Positions 27,862 to 36,153 of a stretch of DNA of 64,000 bases are shown in pieces. Numbering within the stretch: position 1 is the first letter of the stretch; each line of letters begins with the position of its first letter. The notes under the pieces were generated by a model, which was not told the origin of the DNA, searched no databases, and saw only the letters and a program-made list of their open reading frames with translations. The position numbers and the translations under genes are program-made. Source of the DNA: Bifidobacterium asteroides DSM 20089 (GTDB lineage: Bacteria > Actinomycetota > Actinomycetes > Actinomycetales > Bifidobacteriaceae); contig NZ_CP017696.1 of assembly GCF_002715865.1 (NCBI RefSeq), positions 1,798,001 through 1,862,000 on the forward strand, in the 5' to 3' direction.

Positions 27862-28391
27862 CACAGCTACCGCTCATAAATCCAACCTTTCTTATCGACG
27901 CAAACTGCCTGATTGAGCCCTATAACCGGTACTACAGTCCTCAGCTTGCTTTGTCGACACCGTTCTGGAGACATCTACATGATCTGGTCAACACGGGCCA
28001 AGTGGCAATCATCGACAAAGTTCGCGACGAGGTATATGGCCATAACTGCCCTGAAGTCGATACCTGGCTGGACGCTGTAAACAGCATTCTGGTCGTCTGC
28101 GAGGAAGAAGACGGGATTATACAAGCATATAGGACAGTGCTCAACCAGGTCGCCAATCCTGAAAACGGCTACCAACCCACAGCGGTACGTGAATGGGGTG
28201 ATAGATCTATCGCCGACCCCTGGTTGATTGCTACGGCCAAGTTTTACGGCGCCAATATCGTCACTTTCGAGCAATCCCAGGCTGAATTGGATCGCCCATG
28301 GAAGCATCCCAAGATTCCGACCGTCGCCTCCCAGCTCGAGATCAGCACCGAAAGCCTATTCACTTTCATGCAGGACGATGGAGGCTTCTGA
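27858..28391 (+). CDS. DUF4411 PIN-like protein, putative toxin
   Basis: A 177-residue protein of the DUF4411 family, a branch of the PIN-like fold. Acidic residues in PIN order are Asp14 (FLIDANCLI), Glu58 (DKVRDEVYG) and Asp120 (SIADPWLIATA), followed by VTFEQ, a normal metal site for RNA cleavage. Its start overlaps the preceding XRE-ImmA gene, so the two are made together. By family context it is the likely toxin or ribonuclease, held in check by its partner. Its RNA target is unknown. Confidence 0.8.
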   Translation: MTQLPLINPTFLIDANCLIEPYNRYYSPQLALSTPFWRHLHDLVNTGQVAIIDKVRDEVYGHNCPEVDTWLDAVNSILVVCEEEDGIIQAYRTVLNQVANPENGYQPTAVREWGDRSIADPWLIATAKFYGANIVTFEQSQAELDRPWKHPKIPTVASQLEISTESLFTFMQDDGGF

Positions 28392-28508
28392 AAATTCAAA
28401 CTACGAAGTTGGTTGCTCTTTTTATCTCACTCCATCTTCAGGTGCACCACAGCCTAGAGTAGATGTAAGGAAGCATCGCAACATAAGGGCACCAAAGGAG
28501 CGGCCATC

Positions 28509-28904
28509 ATGAGACCAATGTCGGACTATGCCAAGGACCTGCAGCACTCGGGCATGGTCGCCCGTGATCTGGACGAGACCATCGACTTCTACACCGACAA
28601 ACTCGGGTTCGAGTTGGTCGGCATCTACCCCAACGAAGAGAATCGATGCGCCTTTCTGCGCCTGGGACATTTGACCATCGAGACCTGGGAGGGCGAGCCT
28701 GCGCCCATGCGCACCGGGGCCATCAACCACTGGGCACTGGATACGCCAGACATCGATGCTGCTTACGAGCATGCCCTGGAGATGGGGTTGACCATCAGAG
28801 AGAAGGCCATCCAGTCCATTCCCACTTTCTGGCAGCAGGGAATCCGCTACTTCAACGTTATCGGCCCCAACCAGGAGACCATCGAGTTCTGCCAGATTCT
28901 CTGA
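28509..28904 (+). CDS. VOC-family (glyoxalase/bleomycin resistance) protein
   Basis: A 131-residue single-domain VOC protein of two beta-alpha-beta-beta-beta modules. The start has AAAGGAG upstream. Metal-ligand positions fit: His in LQHSGMVARD, Glu near LTIETWEGE, His in GAINHWALDTPDI and Glu in ETIEFCQIL. The sequence from DLDETIDFYTDKLGFELV to the end is typical of lactoylglutathione-lyase-like enzymes of unknown substrate. It is a single gene, unrelated in function to the toxin-like pair upstream. Confidence 0.85.
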   Translation: MRPMSDYAKDLQHSGMVARDLDETIDFYTDKLGFELVGIYPNEENRCAFLRLGHLTIETWEGEPAPMRTGAINHWALDTPDIDAAYEHALEMGLTIREKAIQSIPTFWQQGIRYFNVIGPNQETIEFCQIL

Positions 28905-29205
28905 CTGTCCTCCTAAGGCCGGCGACTCTTCCCTCTCGTATATAGCAAGGAATGCAGATGGCCGATCGGGTTATATGGCAGCTCTCAACCCCACCCCAAC
29001 GACGACTGCCACAGAACACTCATGTGAGCAAAGCGACAAAATTCTCATTGTTTCACACGCTTGCTTGAACGGCCGAAAAGACCGTGATTTATCCCCTTAT
29101 TCCAGCCTTTCAGGAACATAGGGACACCCAGAATAATCCCAGGTACTGCAAGTAGTATGGAATAAGTATCCAAGGACGGATGCATTGCTATGGAAAGAGG
29201 TTTCT
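28905..29205. other. Intergenic region before the dehydrogenase gene
   Basis: About 300 bases without a gene. It carries the promoter region of the dehydrogenase. No strong terminator was found after the VOC gene. Confidence 0.4.
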
Positions 29206-30099
29206 ATGACGAACATTCATAATGTCACGGTTGCCGGCGGTGGGGTGCTTGGCAGCCAAATCGCCTATCAATCAGCCTTCAAGGGTAAGAAGGTAACGAT
29301 CTACGACATCAATGACCAGGCTGTGGCGGCCGCCGAGGAGCGTGTCAAGAATCTGCGCGATTCCTACAAGCACGACATCAATGCCACCGATGAACAATTC
29401 GACGCCGGGCTGAACAATATGTCCTTTACAGCCGACATGGCCGAGGCCGTCAAGGACGCTGACCTGGTCATTGAAGCAGTCCCGGAAAAGCCCTCAATCA
29501 AGCATGACCTTTACCAGAACCTGGCCAAGCTGGCCCCCAAGGATGCCATCTTCACCAGCAACTCCTCCACCTACGTGCCCAGCACTTTCGCAGCTGACAC
29601 GGGCAGGCCGGACAAGTTCCTGAACATGCACTTTGCCAACCAGGTTTGGCTGTACAACACGGCTGAGATCATGGGCACCGATCAGACCGACCCCAAGGTC
29701 TTCAATGAAATCGTGGACTATGCCAAGGAGATCGGCATGGTTCCCATCGTCCTGAAGAAGGAACAGCCCGGATACGTCCTGAACACCCTCCTCATCCCCC
29801 TGCTCGAAGCCGCCTCCTACCTTTGGGGTCAGGGCATCGCGGATCCGGAGACCGTGGACAAGACCTGGATGATTGCAACAGGTGCACCCATGGGACCCTT
29901 TGCCATCTTTGACGTTGTGGGACTGCGGACCGCCTTCAATATCACCAAGGAACAGCGGGGAGACAACCCTGACTTCAAGCCCTTCCTGGAGAAGATCCAG
30001 AAGATGATGGACGAGGGGAAGACCGGCAAGGATTCGGGAGAAGGGTTCTACACCTATCCCAACCCCGCCTTTGCTGATCCTGACTTCCTGAAGGCCTGA
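29206..30099 (+). CDS. 3-hydroxyacyl-CoA dehydrogenase family protein
   Basis: A 297-residue NAD-dependent dehydrogenase. The Rossmann motif is VAGGGVLGSQIAYQSAFKG (usual GxGxxG is GGGVLG) and the Asp that selects NAD follows in VTIYDIND. Catalytic elements are the Ser in FTSNSSTYVPS, the His in NMHFANQVW and Gly/Asn residues in GYVLNTLLIPLLEAA. The ATG at 29206 follows AAAGAGG. No thiolase, acyl-CoA ligase or crotonase is nearby, so its substrate may be another 3-hydroxy acid. A second family member lies at 49244-50200. Confidence 0.82.
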   Translation: MTNIHNVTVAGGGVLGSQIAYQSAFKGKKVTIYDINDQAVAAAEERVKNLRDSYKHDINATDEQFDAGLNNMSFTADMAEAVKDADLVIEAVPEKPSIKHDLYQNLAKLAPKDAIFTSNSSTYVPSTFAADTGRPDKFLNMHFANQVWLYNTAEIMGTDQTDPKVFNEIVDYAKEIGMVPIVLKKEQPGYVLNTLLIPLLEAASYLWGQGIADPETVDKTWMIATGAPMGPFAIFDVVGLRTAFNITKEQRGDNPDFKPFLEKIQKMMDEGKTGKDSGEGFYTYPNPAFADPDFLKA

Positions 30100-30126
30100 C
30101 AGCAGCCAGGGTCTTTCCAAGGACAA

Positions 30127-30198
30127 AGGACCTGGCCGTCTTCGGGACCACGCCATAGTTGGCGGGCCTGCAGGACGGTCAGGTCCTCTTCGCTTTTT
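30127..30198 (+). terminator. Terminator after the dehydrogenase gene
   Basis: AGGACCTGGCCGTC (30127-30140) pairs with GACGGTCAGGTCCT (30174-30187), 14 bp with one G-U pair, and a CTTTTT run follows. Confidence 0.7.
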
Positions 30199-30373
30199 AA
30201 GCCACCACAGTGATTTCCGTTATGTACAATGCACAATTCGGAATCTCGATTCAGCCAGCAGACCGTATCCGTCGACCTACTATGCGGTTCCACAACTAAA
30301 ATGTGAGATCCTGTCAAAATGCATCCCGGGGCCTCTTAAAATTTCGTGAAACACTTCGTGAGCTTCCGGTCAA

Positions 30374-31084
30374 TCAGCGCACTCTGTTGAGTGTGTCCCG
30401 AATATGTTGAAGAGTGGGCAGATCTACATGACCCTTGGCTGTAGCTTCTTGAATTTCATTAATGGCCCGGGAATAGAAGAGGCCGGTCGCAGCATCCGGC
30501 ACCAGCGGCAGGGATTCGACCTTACGCTGGATCTGACCACTGATATCGCTCGCCTCCTTGTCATTCGGATCCAAACATGAATCGAGGAAGAGCACCTGGG
30601 ATTTCAGCTGTGCCCGATTGGCGACCTTCTCTTCTCTGACGGCCTGCTGGCGAACCGTATGCACGTTGGCTGTAATGTTGCCGACCCACAGGGAGATGAC
30701 CACTATGGTGAGCAAAACCTCGACCAGGAGGGGGATGAAAAATCCATTGGGCAATATGTGCCGTAAGGTAAGATTCCCAGACCACCAGGGGGCGTTCCAG
30801 GCTGAGAAGTAGAAAATCGCGATGATGCCTTGAATCAGATAACCGACAGCGGGAAACACCACATTCTCAGCTATCAGTCGGTAATAAAGGCTCTCGCTCC
30901 TCGTCGCAGCATCGTCATCGCTACGTGACTGAGCCACCCAGCATAGGATGGTGAACAACGCCAAGAAGAACATCACAATCCACTGAGCGGGAGGCGCGAA
31001 GCCATAGGTGCCAATTTCGGCCATGAAAGCCGCGCAACCTATGAGTGTCAGGACCGTTGCAAAAATCGAAACCAGATACTTCAT
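30374..31084 (-). CDS. Hypothetical four-helix membrane protein of the SPFH cluster
   Basis: A 236-residue protein, not recognised. Four hydrophobic segments lie in residues 4-25, 35-55, 72-95 and 108-135. A charged cytoplasmic-type tail from about 140 is rich in Gln, Lys and Glu, with a possible coiled coil (VRQQAVREEKVANRAQLKSQV). It is the last gene of a five-gene minus-strand cluster and starts nine bases after the SPFH gene stop. Context suggests a membrane partner of the SPFH scaffold. Lower GC than the chromosomal average of the window. Confidence 0.7.
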   Translation of the reverse strand: MKYLVSIFATVLTLIGCAAFMAEIGTYGFAPPAQWIVMFFLALFTILCWVAQSRSDDDAATRSESLYYRLIAENVVFPAVGYLIQGIIAIFYFSAWNAPWWSGNLTLRHILPNGFFIPLLVEVLLTIVVISLWVGNITANVHTVRQQAVREEKVANRAQLKSQVLFLDSCLDPNDKEASDISGQIQRKVESLPLVPDAATGLFYSRAINEIQEATAKGHVDLPTLQHIRDTLNRVR

Positions 31085-31093
31085 TCAAGTCAC

Positions 31094-32239
31094 CTACATT
31101 TCCTTGAGTATGTCGGCTTTTTTAGCCTCATACTCCTCTTGGGAAATAAGCTCTTTCGACAGCATTTCCTTCAGCCTGCTCAACCGCTCTACGGGGTCGG
31201 CGGCAGCCGGTTCAGGAGCTGCCTGCGCCTGTCCCATCGTCTGATTGACCATGTTGGGAATGACCTGGCCCATGCCGGCACCCATGGTCAATCCCATGCC
31301 CGCCCCTAGCAGAGCCCCACCCTCAGAGCCGGGATTGGACGCGGCACCATTCATGGCATTCAAAACTTGAGCCTGCTGATAATTGGTGCCATAAGTCTCA
31401 TAAGCAGACTGCTGGCCCTGCGCATATGCTGCTTCGCCTTGTCCCTGGGCCATACGCCCATAGAACTGCTCACGGTTCTTGGATACCAGCTCCTGGGCTT
31501 CCTGCCTGGCTTCATTGTCGACGATGTCAATTGCGGAAATGCTGAAGTTCAGCACTTTCATGCCGTATTCAGCAGCAATGGGCGCGATTTCATTCTCGAT
31601 GGTCTTGGCATAGGTTACAGCATTGGCAGGCACCGAGATAAGAGGCCCCTCCCACTTGGTCAGCTCAGTGGTCAGGATGGAAATGATATGGCCAAGGAAC
31701 TGATTGCGGAAGTAGTCGGTAATCGACTCCTGATTGGTCAGATCATAGTTATTGCCGATCAATTGAGTGAGGAAGATGCCGCAATCGTCCACTTTGATAC
31801 GATATGCGCCTCTTGCCCTCACCTCGGTTTCGACGCCGATCCCTTGGAATTGGTCAGCGAGCGCCTTGTCGTAGACCTTGATTGGCGTCTGTGTACCCCA
31901 TTTGATTTCCCTGCTGGTCGCTGTACGTACGAAATAGACCAGCGAATGGAACGAAGAGACTCCACCGGACAGGCTGTTCCGCAGGCGGGATATAAAGGGA
32001 TAATTGGCACTGGTCAGGGTATAGCTACCTGGATCGAAAATCTGCTCGATTGTACCCTGATAGACAAAGATGGCTTTTTCTCCGGGACCTACCACCAAGG
32101 TGGTTCCGTTGTTGAAGTCTTCCTCGGGGTTTTTGAATATGAGCGTGTCGTTATCTGAACGGTTCTTGATGATGTCGACAAAGTGCTTCTCACCATCTGC
32201 AAAAGCGGCTTCATTGGAGTTGTGCTTGAATACAGCCAT
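31094..32239 (-). CDS. SPFH/Band 7 domain protein with SHOCT tail (YdjI-like)
   Basis: A 381-residue protein of the SPFH-type 'virion core protein'/YdjI group. The SPFH domain covers about 45-260 (VGPGEKAIFVYQGTIEQIFDPGSYTLT to SISAIDIVDNEARQEA). A Gly/Ala/Gln-rich linker follows, then a SHOCT motif at the end (RLSRLKEMLSKELISQEEYEAKK). Such proteins form membrane-associated scaffolds; in Bacillus, YdjI works with a phage-shock-type PspA response. Neighbours are zinc-ribbon/TPR and membrane proteins. There is no N-terminal membrane segment, so it probably associates with the membrane through partners. Confidence 0.85.
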   Translation of the reverse strand: MAVFKHNSNEAAFADGEKHFVDIIKNRSDNDTLIFKNPEEDFNNGTTLVVGPGEKAIFVYQGTIEQIFDPGSYTLTSANYPFISRLRNSLSGGVSSFHSLVYFVRTATSREIKWGTQTPIKVYDKALADQFQGIGVETEVRARGAYRIKVDDCGIFLTQLIGNNYDLTNQESITDYFRNQFLGHIISILTTELTKWEGPLISVPANAVTYAKTIENEIAPIAAEYGMKVLNFSISAIDIVDNEARQEAQELVSKNREQFYGRMAQGQGEAAYAQGQQSAYETYGTNYQQAQVLNAMNGAASNPGSEGGALLGAGMGLTMGAGMGQVIPNMVNQTMGQAQAAPEPAAADPVERLSRLKEMLSKELISQEEYEAKKADILKEM

Positions 32240-32300
32240 CTGTACACCCCTTTTTCTTATGCACTGTTCAATCCGTATCCATTACCTGGTCAAGCGGCAA

Positions 32301-32714
32301 TCAGTCGTCATATTCGTCCCACAGACTCACAAGCCCATGGGCGGAATTCAGGAAGGACTCTGAGCCTTCATAAGTGTTGGACTTCAGTTCCAGCTTTTTC
32401 CCTGTCCTCATGCTGATGACGCAACCAAAGTCATCCACTCGAATATCGACTATGTTCTTGAACCGATACACGTCAAAGAAGGTGCGACCTGGAGGTGTTG
32501 CGTCCCCAGCCCTGTCGGGCTGAAGTTCGAACATGGCGGAGTATATTTTTTTATTCCCGAACATCCAGATGGTGATCATCATATGACCGTTCATTTGCTG
32601 GATGTAGGAAACCGGTTCCACCCTGCCCACTTCATCCTCGTCGAAAATGCCGCAGATCTCCATAGCCGTGGCCTTACGCCTCTCTATGGCAACGCTGTAA
32701 TCTTCGAAACTCAC
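32301..32714 (-). CDS. Hypothetical protein of the SPFH cluster
   Basis: A 137-residue soluble protein, not recognised. It has alternating strands (IRVDDFGCVISMRTGKKLELKSN) ended by a helix, which could be a PH-like fold; this is a weak impression. The start is GTG at 32714 with AAAGG about 10 bases upstream. It lies between the SPFH gene and the zinc-ribbon/TPR gene on the same strand, so it is probably part of that operon. Confidence 0.65.
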   Translation of the reverse strand: MSFEDYSVAIERRKATAMEICGIFDEDEVGRVEPVSYIQQMNGHMMITIWMFGNKKIYSAMFELQPDRAGDATPPGRTFFDVYRFKNIVDIRVDDFGCVISMRTGKKLELKSNTYEGSESFLNSAHGLVSLWDEYDD

Positions 32715-32758
32715 TCCTATTCACACCTTTCCCGAATCACAAACTTCGGCATCGATCT

Positions 32759-33340
32759 TCACTTCATCAACAATTCGTTCATCTCTTGGCTGTCGGAATC
32801 GGTCAGTCCCCCTTGCTTGGCCGCTTCCATCACCTCCTTGGATGATTGCGAATACCTGATGTAGCGCTGCTCAAAAAGTCGTTTGATCAATAATGATTTC
32901 GCACACAGATACTGGGGATGTGGATTCATCTCAATCGCGGAATCCAGAGTCGCCATTATCGACTCCGCCTCTTTGAGCTTTATCTTGAACGGTTTTTGAG
33001 ACTTGAACCTGCTTAATGCGATATGGAAAAGAACGTCGGAATCGTTGGAACCATTTTCCACAGCCTTTTCCAAGTTCTCAGCGGCTTCTTGGTATTGGCC
33101 CCTGTCAAAAAGGACATACCCCAATGAAGCCAGCACTTTCGGATCATTGGGCGAATCCTTCAGCACCTCCTGGTACTTATCGAGGAATCGTGCCGAGTCC
33201 TTATAAGTGGCTCGACGAACCTGTTTAAAGTTCAACGAAGTTACAACAACAGGTCTTCCACAATAAGGACATTGCTTGCTCGAAGCCGAAAGCGGTGCCC
33301 CGCAGCCGGGGCACACGATATCCGAATCAACCGACGGCAT
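32759..33340 (-). CDS. Zinc-ribbon and TPR protein of the SPFH cluster
   Basis: A 193-residue protein. Two CxxC pairs (CPGCG and CPYCG, residues about 10-27) form a zinc ribbon, followed by TPR-like helices (DPKVLASLGYVLFDRGQYQEAAENLEKAVENG). There is no membrane segment. Its ATG comes seven bases after the stop of the preceding gene and has no good ribosome-binding site, so it relies on coupled translation. Zinc-ribbon/TPR proteins are often found with YdjI-type SPFH proteins. It may be an adaptor between membrane scaffold and clients. Confidence 0.78.
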   Translation of the reverse strand: MPSVDSDIVCPGCGAPLSASSKQCPYCGRPVVVTSLNFKQVRRATYKDSARFLDKYQEVLKDSPNDPKVLASLGYVLFDRGQYQEAAENLEKAVENGSNDSDVLFHIALSRFKSQKPFKIKLKEAESIMATLDSAIEMNPHPQYLCAKSLLIKRLFEQRYIRYSQSSKEVMEAAKQGGLTDSDSQEMNELLMK

Positions 33341-33346
33341 GATGCA

Positions 33347-34027
33347 TCAACGGCGCCGCATCGATCTGCTCATGTCGGCCATGCCCTTCTGAATAGCCTG
33401 CGTCTGCTCGGCCTGTGCGGCCAAAGCTCGGCGGGACTGTTCAGCCTGAGCCTCCATGTTCTTCTGCATCTGTCGCTGCTGCTGCTCAAAGCCACGTGCA
33501 TTGTCATCAAGGCTCTTTAGGAACAGATCATCAATCTTCTTGAAAAGACCGGTAGCAGGCGAGTGCAGTGTCTCGGCGTGTCCAATGGAGTCGACGAAGC
33601 CATCGAAGAATCCATTCCATTCATCAAGCAGATCGGCAGATTTGTTCACATCAATTTTCTTGAAAACGAAGTGGCAAATTATGCCGGCGATGACCATTAT
33701 GAATCCGAGAACACGAAGTTTCTCATTAGCAACGCACAGGAGCCCTAGTATAATCAAGGCAATTTTGACAAGCAGGAAGATAATATGTTGAGTTTTCAGT
33801 TTCTTCTCTTCTGCCTCAATTGCAGAACGCTTATCGGGAAGTTGCTGGTTGAAAGAGGTATTCAGATTAGTCAGTTGCTGCGAGAAATCATCAGGTAAAA
33901 TCCTGTCCGGCCCTTCCAAATTAGCCGTACGGATCATGCTCAACTGATTTTTGGCATTGCCATAAGCAACATTGACATCGTCGCTGTGATCAAAACCAAG
34001 TGCAGCAATATTTTCTTTGTAACCCAT
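33347..34027 (-). CDS. Membrane protein with C-terminal coiled coil, first gene of the SPFH cluster
   Basis: A 226-residue protein, not recognised. Residues 1-80 are soluble. Two adjacent hydrophobic segments lie at about 82-101 and 105-123, a hairpin, and residues 175-226 form a Gln/Met-rich coiled coil ending in SRSMRRR. AAGGAG sits eight bases before the ATG. Upstream is the small ORF that contains the 19-base G run, so its expression may vary between cells. Its coiled coil could contact the SPFH protein. Confidence 0.75.
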   Translation of the reverse strand: MGYKENIAALGFDHSDDVNVAYGNAKNQLSMIRTANLEGPDRILPDDFSQQLTNLNTSFNQQLPDKRSAIEAEEKKLKTQHIIFLLVKIALIILGLLCVANEKLRVLGFIMVIAGIICHFVFKKIDVNKSADLLDEWNGFFDGFVDSIGHAETLHSPATGLFKKIDDLFLKSLDDNARGFEQQQRQMQKNMEAQAEQSRRALAAQAEQTQAIQKGMADMSRSMRRR

Positions 34028-34088
34028 TCTTCAGTCTCCTTGATTTGGGTAAACATCAGGGAGGAGAATGCATGAATTATGGATTAGC

Positions 34089-34166
34089 TTATGGCCTACC
34101 CCCCCCCCCCCCCCCCCGGAATACGGGCAGGGCATTAAACAAACCTTTAGCGAAAGCAGACATCAT
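34089..34166 (-). CDS. Small leader ORF containing a poly-G tract
   Basis: A 25-codon frame upstream of the SPFH cluster, on its strand: ATGATG after AAAGGGG, then SAFAKGLFNALPVFR, then glycines encoded by the G run, then RP and stop. With 18 G (or any multiple of three) the frame would run past and stop at TGA, three bases before the downstream ATG and across its ribosome-binding site. With 20 G it stops directly after the run. Whether it is a translated peptide or a leader is not known, but the good ribosome-binding site makes a fortuitous frame less likely. Confidence 0.45.
   Translation of the reverse strand: MMSAFAKGLFNALPVFRGGGGGGRP
34099..34117. repeat. 19-base homopolymer (C on plus, G on minus)
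   Basis: Uninterrupted run of 19 C between 34099 and 34117, the only such tract noticed in the window. Runs of this length are unstable by slipped-strand mispairing and are the classic basis of phase variation. It lies 72-90 bases upstream of the first gene of the SPFH cluster and inside a small ORF on the same strand. Confidence 0.97.
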
Positions 34167-34485
34167 TACCCCTTTCGTTCCCCTGCGATGTTCTTAACAA
34201 GCTGAATATACCACTACCTATACGACAGCAGTCAAGAAGTCCTGAAATGCGACCTCTTAAAACAACCTATATAAACCTCTTCTTTATATCTGCCTTCCTT
34301 CAATTGATCGGCAATACAAAACCACTGGATTCAAGGGCGCAACTACATGTTTCCGCGCTGAAGAAAGCTGCGTGGTAAGCTGTGTATTTATGGCATTTTT
34401 GTGAAAACCGCTAGAGGAAGAGGCAGGCAGAGAACTCACAAAGGCGGAATAGACGAACAACGGCCTTGTGGCCGGAGAAGGAATA
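34167..34485. other. AT-rich intergenic region between the SPFH cluster and the MHS transporter
   Basis: About 320 bases. It must hold divergent promoters of the SPFH cluster and of the transporter at 34486. No gene, terminator or convincing operator was seen. Confidence 0.4.
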
Positions 34486-36144
34486 ATGGCAGAGGACGAT
34501 AAAATTTCGGCTGCTGACAGCGGCCATCACAATCAGGAACGGCGCGATAGGCAGACAGCCAAGCAACTGAAGAAGCAGCAGGCCGCGGAAAAGCGCAGGG
34601 CCCGCAAACAGAATCCCAAACCGCACCGGGGCTGGAGCGAGCGCCTGCATCTGACCGACATCAACGTGGTGGACAGGTCCACCCTCAAGCGGGCCATCGC
34701 CGGCACCGTGGTCGGCAACTTCATGGAATGGTATGACGTAGGGGTCTACGGCTACCTGGCGGTGACCATCGGCCGCGTCTTCCTGTCCGACGCATCCGAT
34801 GCCGTGCAGCGGCTCTTCTCTTTGGGTGTTTTCGCTGTCACCTTCGTCGCACGGCCTCTGGGCGGCGTGGTCCTGGGCCAGCTGGGCGACAAGATCGGCC
34901 GTCAGCGCATTTTGGCCTTCACCCTGCTGAGCATGTCCGCAGCCACCCTGCTGATCGGCCTTCTACCCAGCTATGCGGCCGTCGGTCCGCTGGCACCTAT
35001 TCTGCTTATCCTGCTCAAGCTGATCCAAGGCTTCTCCACAGGCGGCGAGTATGCGGGCGCCTCGACCATGGTCACCGAATACTCACCGGATCGGCATCGC
35101 GGCTTCTTCGCCTCCTTGCTGGATGTGGGATCCTACCTGGGCTACGCCTTCGGAGCAGCCTTGGTCTCCTTGTTGGAGTTCTCCATCTCCCCGCAGGCCA
35201 TGCTGGCCTGGGGCTGGCGAATCCCCTTCATCATCGCCCTGCCGCTGGCCGCCATCGCGGTCTACTTCCGGGCCAAGGTCCAGGACACCCCTGCTTTCCG
35301 TCAAGCCCAGGATGCCAGCGACGAGAAGACCAAGAGCCAGCACAAGAGCCTGCTGGACCTGATCCGGGGCTATTGGCGGGAACTGCTCATGGCCTTCATC
35401 CTGGTGGCCGCGGCCAACACCCTGAGCTACACGCTGACCGCCTACATGCCCACCTACTTGTCGGGCACCCTGCACTACAACACAGCCCAGGCCAACCTGC
35501 TCTCCCTGCCGGTCCTGCTCATGGTGGCCTGCTGCATCCCCATCACCGGAGCCCTTTCCGACCGCTTTGGCCGCAAGAAGGTGCTGTTTATGGGAGCATT
35601 CACTGGACTCTGCCTGTCCCTGCCCGCTTTCCGACTGTTGGAGCACGAAACCACGGGCGCCGTTTTCGGCGGATTGGTTCTGCTGGCCATCCCGGTCATC
35701 TTCTTCGTGGCCAACCTGGCCTCCACCTTGCCGGCCCTCTTCCCCACTGCCTCCCGTTACGGCGGCATGGGGCTGTCATACAACCTGGCTGTAGCCGTCT
35801 TCGGCGGAACCGCGCCTGTCATCATGGAAGGGCTGGTGACCGCGACCGGCAAGTCCCTGGCACCTGCCTACTGGATCATGTTCACCTCGACCTGCGGTCT
35901 TGTTACCGTGCTCTTCCTGGCTGAGACCGCCCGGCGCCCCATGCCCGGCACCTTGCCCACTGTGCTCAACCGACAGGAGGCACGCGACCTGGTGGCCACC
36001 CAGGACCGCAATCCCGACCTGGATGTGAAGACCATCATCAAGGATGCCGAAGAGAGCGGAGTGCGCAAGACACCGAAAAAGCTGGCAGCAGAGGCACGCA
36101 AACTTCTGGGCATTCCCCGCTCCGGAGCCAAGAACAAAAAGTAG
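34486..36144 (+). CDS. MHS-family (metabolite:H+ symporter) MFS transporter
   Basis: A 552-residue MFS protein of the ProP/ShiA/KgtP group with 12 membrane segments. Signature elements are AGTVVGNFMEWYDVGVYGYL (TM1), ARPLGGVVLGQLGDKIGRQRIL, GFSTGGEYAGASTMVTEYSPDRHRG, and a long C-terminal tail. The start at 34486 follows GAAGGA; an in-frame ATG 18 bases earlier is less well placed. An N-terminal arm of about 45 charged residues is longer than usual. Substrate is not predictable: proline/betaine or a dicarboxylate are typical. It converges with the DUF4186 gene. Confidence 0.85.
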   Translation: MAEDDKISAADSGHHNQERRDRQTAKQLKKQQAAEKRRARKQNPKPHRGWSERLHLTDINVVDRSTLKRAIAGTVVGNFMEWYDVGVYGYLAVTIGRVFLSDASDAVQRLFSLGVFAVTFVARPLGGVVLGQLGDKIGRQRILAFTLLSMSAATLLIGLLPSYAAVGPLAPILLILLKLIQGFSTGGEYAGASTMVTEYSPDRHRGFFASLLDVGSYLGYAFGAALVSLLEFSISPQAMLAWGWRIPFIIALPLAAIAVYFRAKVQDTPAFRQAQDASDEKTKSQHKSLLDLIRGYWRELLMAFILVAAANTLSYTLTAYMPTYLSGTLHYNTAQANLLSLPVLLMVACCIPITGALSDRFGRKKVLFMGAFTGLCLSLPAFRLLEHETTGAVFGGLVLLAIPVIFFVANLASTLPALFPTASRYGGMGLSYNLAVAVFGGTAPVIMEGLVTATGKSLAPAYWIMFTSTCGLVTVLFLAETARRPMPGTLPTVLNRQEARDLVATQDRNPDLDVKTIIKDAEESGVRKTPKKLAAEARKLLGIPRSGAKNKK

Positions 36145-36153
36145 CGACTTCCG

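Noticed and set aside
34069-34197. Plus-strand frame with a proline run coded by the C tract
   Set aside because: Its Pro run comes only from the homopolymer and it has no known family; the minus-strand leader ORF has the better ribosome-binding site.
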